This document shows, in pieces, positions 62,012-64,000 of a stretch of 64,000 nucleotides of DNA. A model generated the notes under the pieces. The model had not been told where the DNA came from and searched no databases. It saw only the letters and a program-made list of their open reading frames with translations. Numbering within the stretch: position 1 is the first letter of the stretch; the number at the start of each line of letters is the position of its first letter. Source of the stretch: Alkalibaculum sporogenes (GTDB lineage Bacteria; Bacillota; Clostridia; Eubacteriales; Alkalibacteraceae); assembly GCF_009362815.1 (NCBI RefSeq), contig NZ_WHNX01000003.1:1-64000 (forward strand), read 5' to 3'. The translations under genes and the position numbers were made by a program.

Positions 62012-63037
62012 GTGGATTATAAACAATTAATGAAAGACATTAAGAATAATAGTATTAGTAAAGTATATTTGTTTTATGGAGAGGAATTTTTACTTTCTCA
62101 GATGTTGCTTAAGAACTTAAAAAAATCTTTTATTAGCCCCCAGTATGAACAATTAAATGTAACTTCATTTGATGGAAAGACAGTCACGGTAGATGAAATA
62201 ATAAATGCTTGTGAAACTTTGCCATTTATTGAGAGTAAAAGACTTGTAGTAGTTAATAACATATCAGTTTTACATGGTACAAATAGCATTTCAAGCAAGG
62301 ATATAGATGCATTGTGCAATTATATAGGAAATTTGCCTCCAAGCAGTTGTTTGGTTTTTATAAATAAAGATATTGATAAAAAGCGTAAACTGTATAAAGC
62401 TATACTAAAGTATGGTGAAGTAGTAGAATATAATAAATTATCAAAGATTGATTTATCTAGATGGATTACTAAGAGAACTCATTTAAGAAAAAAGAAAATA
62501 GAAAATAATGCTCTCAATTTTTTCATTGAATCAAGTGATTATCTAAATAGAGATAGTAAGATGAATTTAAGTGATATTGAAAATGATATAGAAAAGATTT
62601 TAGCATTTTCAAAAGATAAAGCAGTGATTGAATTAAATGACATTGAAAGTTCTATACAAGAAAACACGGATACTAATATTTTTAAAATGTTAGAATTACT
62701 AGGTAAGGGATCTATTAGCCAAAGTTTATCTTTATTAGATATACTCATAAAGAATGGAGAACCACCAGTAAAAATACTATTTATGATAGTGCGACAAATT
62801 CGTTTGATTTATCACAGTAAATTACTAATGGATGCGGGGTATTCTACCAATGATATCTCAAAGATAATGGGAGAAAGACCTTTTGTAGTGACAAAGGCAC
62901 TTAATCAAGTGAAATTGTTTTCATATGAAAAATTAAACGCTATCTATGAGTATGCAGCTAAGATAGACATTAAAATGAAAAGTACACAATTAGATCATAA
63001 GTTAGCATTAGAAATGCTACTAGTTATAGCAAACTAA
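62012..63037 (+). CDS. holA: DNA polymerase III delta subunit (clamp loader)
   Basis: 341 residues with KQLMKDIKNNSISKVYLFYGEEFLLSQM, LPFIESKRLVVVNN, LVFINKDIDKKRKLYKAI and the C-terminal KTALNQVKLFSYEKLNAIYEYAAKIDIKMKSTQLDHKLALEMLLV-type helices (seen here as KALNQ). It opens the sliding clamp with DnaX. The start is GTG after GAAGGAG. The order comEC-holA-rpsT-gpr is classic for Firmicutes. Confidence 0.92.
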   Translation: MDYKQLMKDIKNNSISKVYLFYGEEFLLSQMLLKNLKKSFISPQYEQLNVTSFDGKTVTVDEIINACETLPFIESKRLVVVNNISVLHGTNSISSKDIDALCNYIGNLPPSSCLVFINKDIDKKRKLYKAILKYGEVVEYNKLSKIDLSRWITKRTHLRKKKIENNALNFFIESSDYLNRDSKMNLSDIENDIEKILAFSKDKAVIELNDIESSIQENTDTNIFKMLELLGKGSISQSLSLLDILIKNGEPPVKILFMIVRQIRLIYHSKLLMDAGYSTNDISKIMGERPFVVTKALNQVKLFSYEKLNAIYEYAAKIDIKMKSTQLDHKLALEMLLVIAN

Positions 63038-63167
63038 TAATAAATCAATGGGTAATTCTACGGCAGAGAAACTCACGGTGAAGCAATAGTTTTTCTCAGG
63101 AGCTGTGGATATATAAATTATAAGTACTTAAATAAGTGGTTAAGAACTAAAAATGAGTAAAAAAAAT

Positions 63168-63195
63168 TGACTACATAACGGAGTAGTCATTTTTT
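63168..63195. terminator. bidirectional terminator between holA and rpsT
   Basis: TGACTAC pairs with GTAGTCA, with A-tract and T-tract flanks. Confidence 0.8.
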
Positions 63196-63222
63196 AGACA
63201 CGAGTGGGGAAATATTGTTTAA

Positions 63223-63483
63223 TTACATAGCGTTAAGTTTTCTGGCTAATGTACTCTTTTTTCTTGAAGCAGAATTTTTATGGAATACACCTTTAGAAAC
63301 ACCAGAATCAATTTTTTTAACAGCATCTTTAAAAGCTTCTAAAGCTAAATCTTTATCGCTAGAATCAACAGCTGATTCAAATTTCTTTATAGTAGTTTTA
63401 ATAGTGCTTTTAATACTCTTATTTCTTAGAGTTCTAATTTCAGTAAGTTTAACTCTCTTAATAGCTGATTTAATATTTGCCAT
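63223..63483 (-). CDS. rpsT: 30S ribosomal protein S20
   Basis: 86 residues, basic and helical, with [34 protein letters not shown] and the C-terminal [20 protein letters not shown] typical of S20. GGAGGGTGG lies before ATG 63483; the longer GTG start falls too close to that site. It binds 16S rRNA early in assembly. It is divergent from gpr. Confidence 0.96.
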   Translation of the reverse strand: MANIKSAIKRVKLTEIRTLRNKSIKSTIKTTIKKFESAVDSSDKDLALEAFKDAVKKIDSGVSKGVFHKNSASRKKSTLARKLNAM

Positions 63484-63634
63484 GTTTTTCACCACCCTCC
63501 GTTATCTATAACTCAAAATATTCTATCATCTACAAAGGTAAATATCAAGTATTATTATTTTTAATGATAGTATTTTAAAAAAAAATGTATTATTGTCCTC
63601 ATTATTTGAAAAATAGTATTAAGAGGTGAACGAA

Positions 63635-64000
63635 ATGAACATGAGAACAGATTTAGCATTAGAAAATAAAGAGGACTTAAGTAAAAGAGGAATTAATGAA
63701 GATGGAATTAGAGTTAATGTAGATGAGACAGTGAAAGAAATGATTTTGACCCAAGTTGAAATTACTAATTCTCAGGGCGAAAAAGCCATGGGCAAGCCGA
63801 TAGGAAACTATGTAACACTTGAAATTAAAAATATTCCAGATAATATGTTAAAAATTTCAGAAGTACTTGCAAAAGAAATAAAAAAAGTCATAATGCGTGA
63901 TCCTGACGAAAATTTCACTACATTAGTAGTAGGATTAGGTAATTGGAATATTACACCGGATGCACTTGGTCCAAAAGTAGTCTCAAAGCTAATGATTACA
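63635..64000 (+). CDS. gpr: spore germination endopeptidase Gpr (5' part)
   Basis: The open frame runs past the window end, with 122 codons visible. It begins MNMRTDLALENKE and contains RVNVDETVKEMILTQVEI, NYVTLEIKNIP and the strongly conserved VVGLGNWNITPDALGPKVV. GPR cleaves small acid-soluble spore proteins on germination, and is itself made as a zymogen processed near its N-terminus. AGAGGTGAA precedes the ATG. It shows that the host forms spores. Confidence 0.94.
   Translation, partial: MNMRTDLALENKEDLSKRGINEDGIRVNVDETVKEMILTQVEITNSQGEKAMGKPIGNYVTLEIKNIPDNMLKISEVLAKEIKKVIMRDPDENFTTLVVGLGNWNITPDALGPKVVSKLMIT

Overview
The window is AT-rich, Gram-positive-type chromosomal DNA from an anaerobic, spore-forming member of the Clostridia. 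The evidence is strong GGAGG-type ribosome binding sites, TTG and GTG starts, a germination protease gene (gpr) at the right edge, an A/V-type ATPase operon, RecU, RluC-like and HolA homologues of Firmicutes type, GHKL/LytTR signalling, and a corrinoid protein beside a DUF1638 gene. The species cannot be named from the sequence alone. There is no prophage, CRISPR array or intact transposase. The accessory content is several families of short palindromic repeats.

Layout. 0-8 kb: tRNA-Lys with a partial upstream duplicate, two UspA proteins, a purine permease, a Cys-rich small protein, a holin-like protein, a LytTR regulator with a GHKL kinase split by a -1 shift, and a SurA-N-like membrane-anchored protein. 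8-16 kb: a NatAB-type ABC exporter, tRNA-Leu next to a tRNA fragment, an OmpR/HK two-component pair, and a copper block (CsoR, an HMA-like protein, and an HMA/SafE/cupredoxin fusion). 16-25 kb: a sigma/anti-sigma pair, an OpuC-type osmoprotectant transporter, and a MerR regulator facing a lipoprotein flavin reductase. 25-33 kb: a tandem array of four structured ~112-bp units at the polA promoter, then polA, an RluA-family synthase, recU, rnhA, a uridine-kinase-like protein and a 5-formyl-THF cyclo-ligase. 33-40 kb: a corrinoid protein/HutC regulator/DUF1638 cassette, MarR, DegV, an NAD-kinase-like protein, and a TPP riboswitch with thiT. 40-45 kb: PspC/LiaF-like proteins, a DUF815 ATPase, a stomatin/NfeD pair, a glyoxalase, an unlisted 59-aa Cys-rich gene and an aminotransferase. 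45-54 kb: a nine-gene V-ATPase operon. 54-64 kb: an MFS transporter, a PHP phosphatase, a D,D-carboxypeptidase, comEA, an MBL hydrolase, comEC, holA, rpsT and gpr (cut by the window end).

How the genes work together. Several blocks have clear regulatory logic. A perfect 12-bp inverted repeat brackets the OpuC promoter. The flavin reductase promoter has the 19-bp spacer typical of MerR activation, and a MerR gene lies just upstream. The thiamine transporter sits behind a TPP riboswitch whose 3' hairpin covers the Shine-Dalgarno sequence. The corrinoid cassette has an attenuator-like leader.

The best candidate for something undescribed is the array at 25.1-25.65 kb. Its units are closed by a CAGATT/AATCTG stem, share a fixed GC-rich hairpin, and carry a second hairpin whose stem sequence changes between units while pairing is kept. 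Promoter-like extended -10 motifs lie at a fixed distance before two of the units. Second is the kinase frameshift at an in-frame A AAA AAC heptamer. Third is the methyltransferase-less corrinoid cassette.
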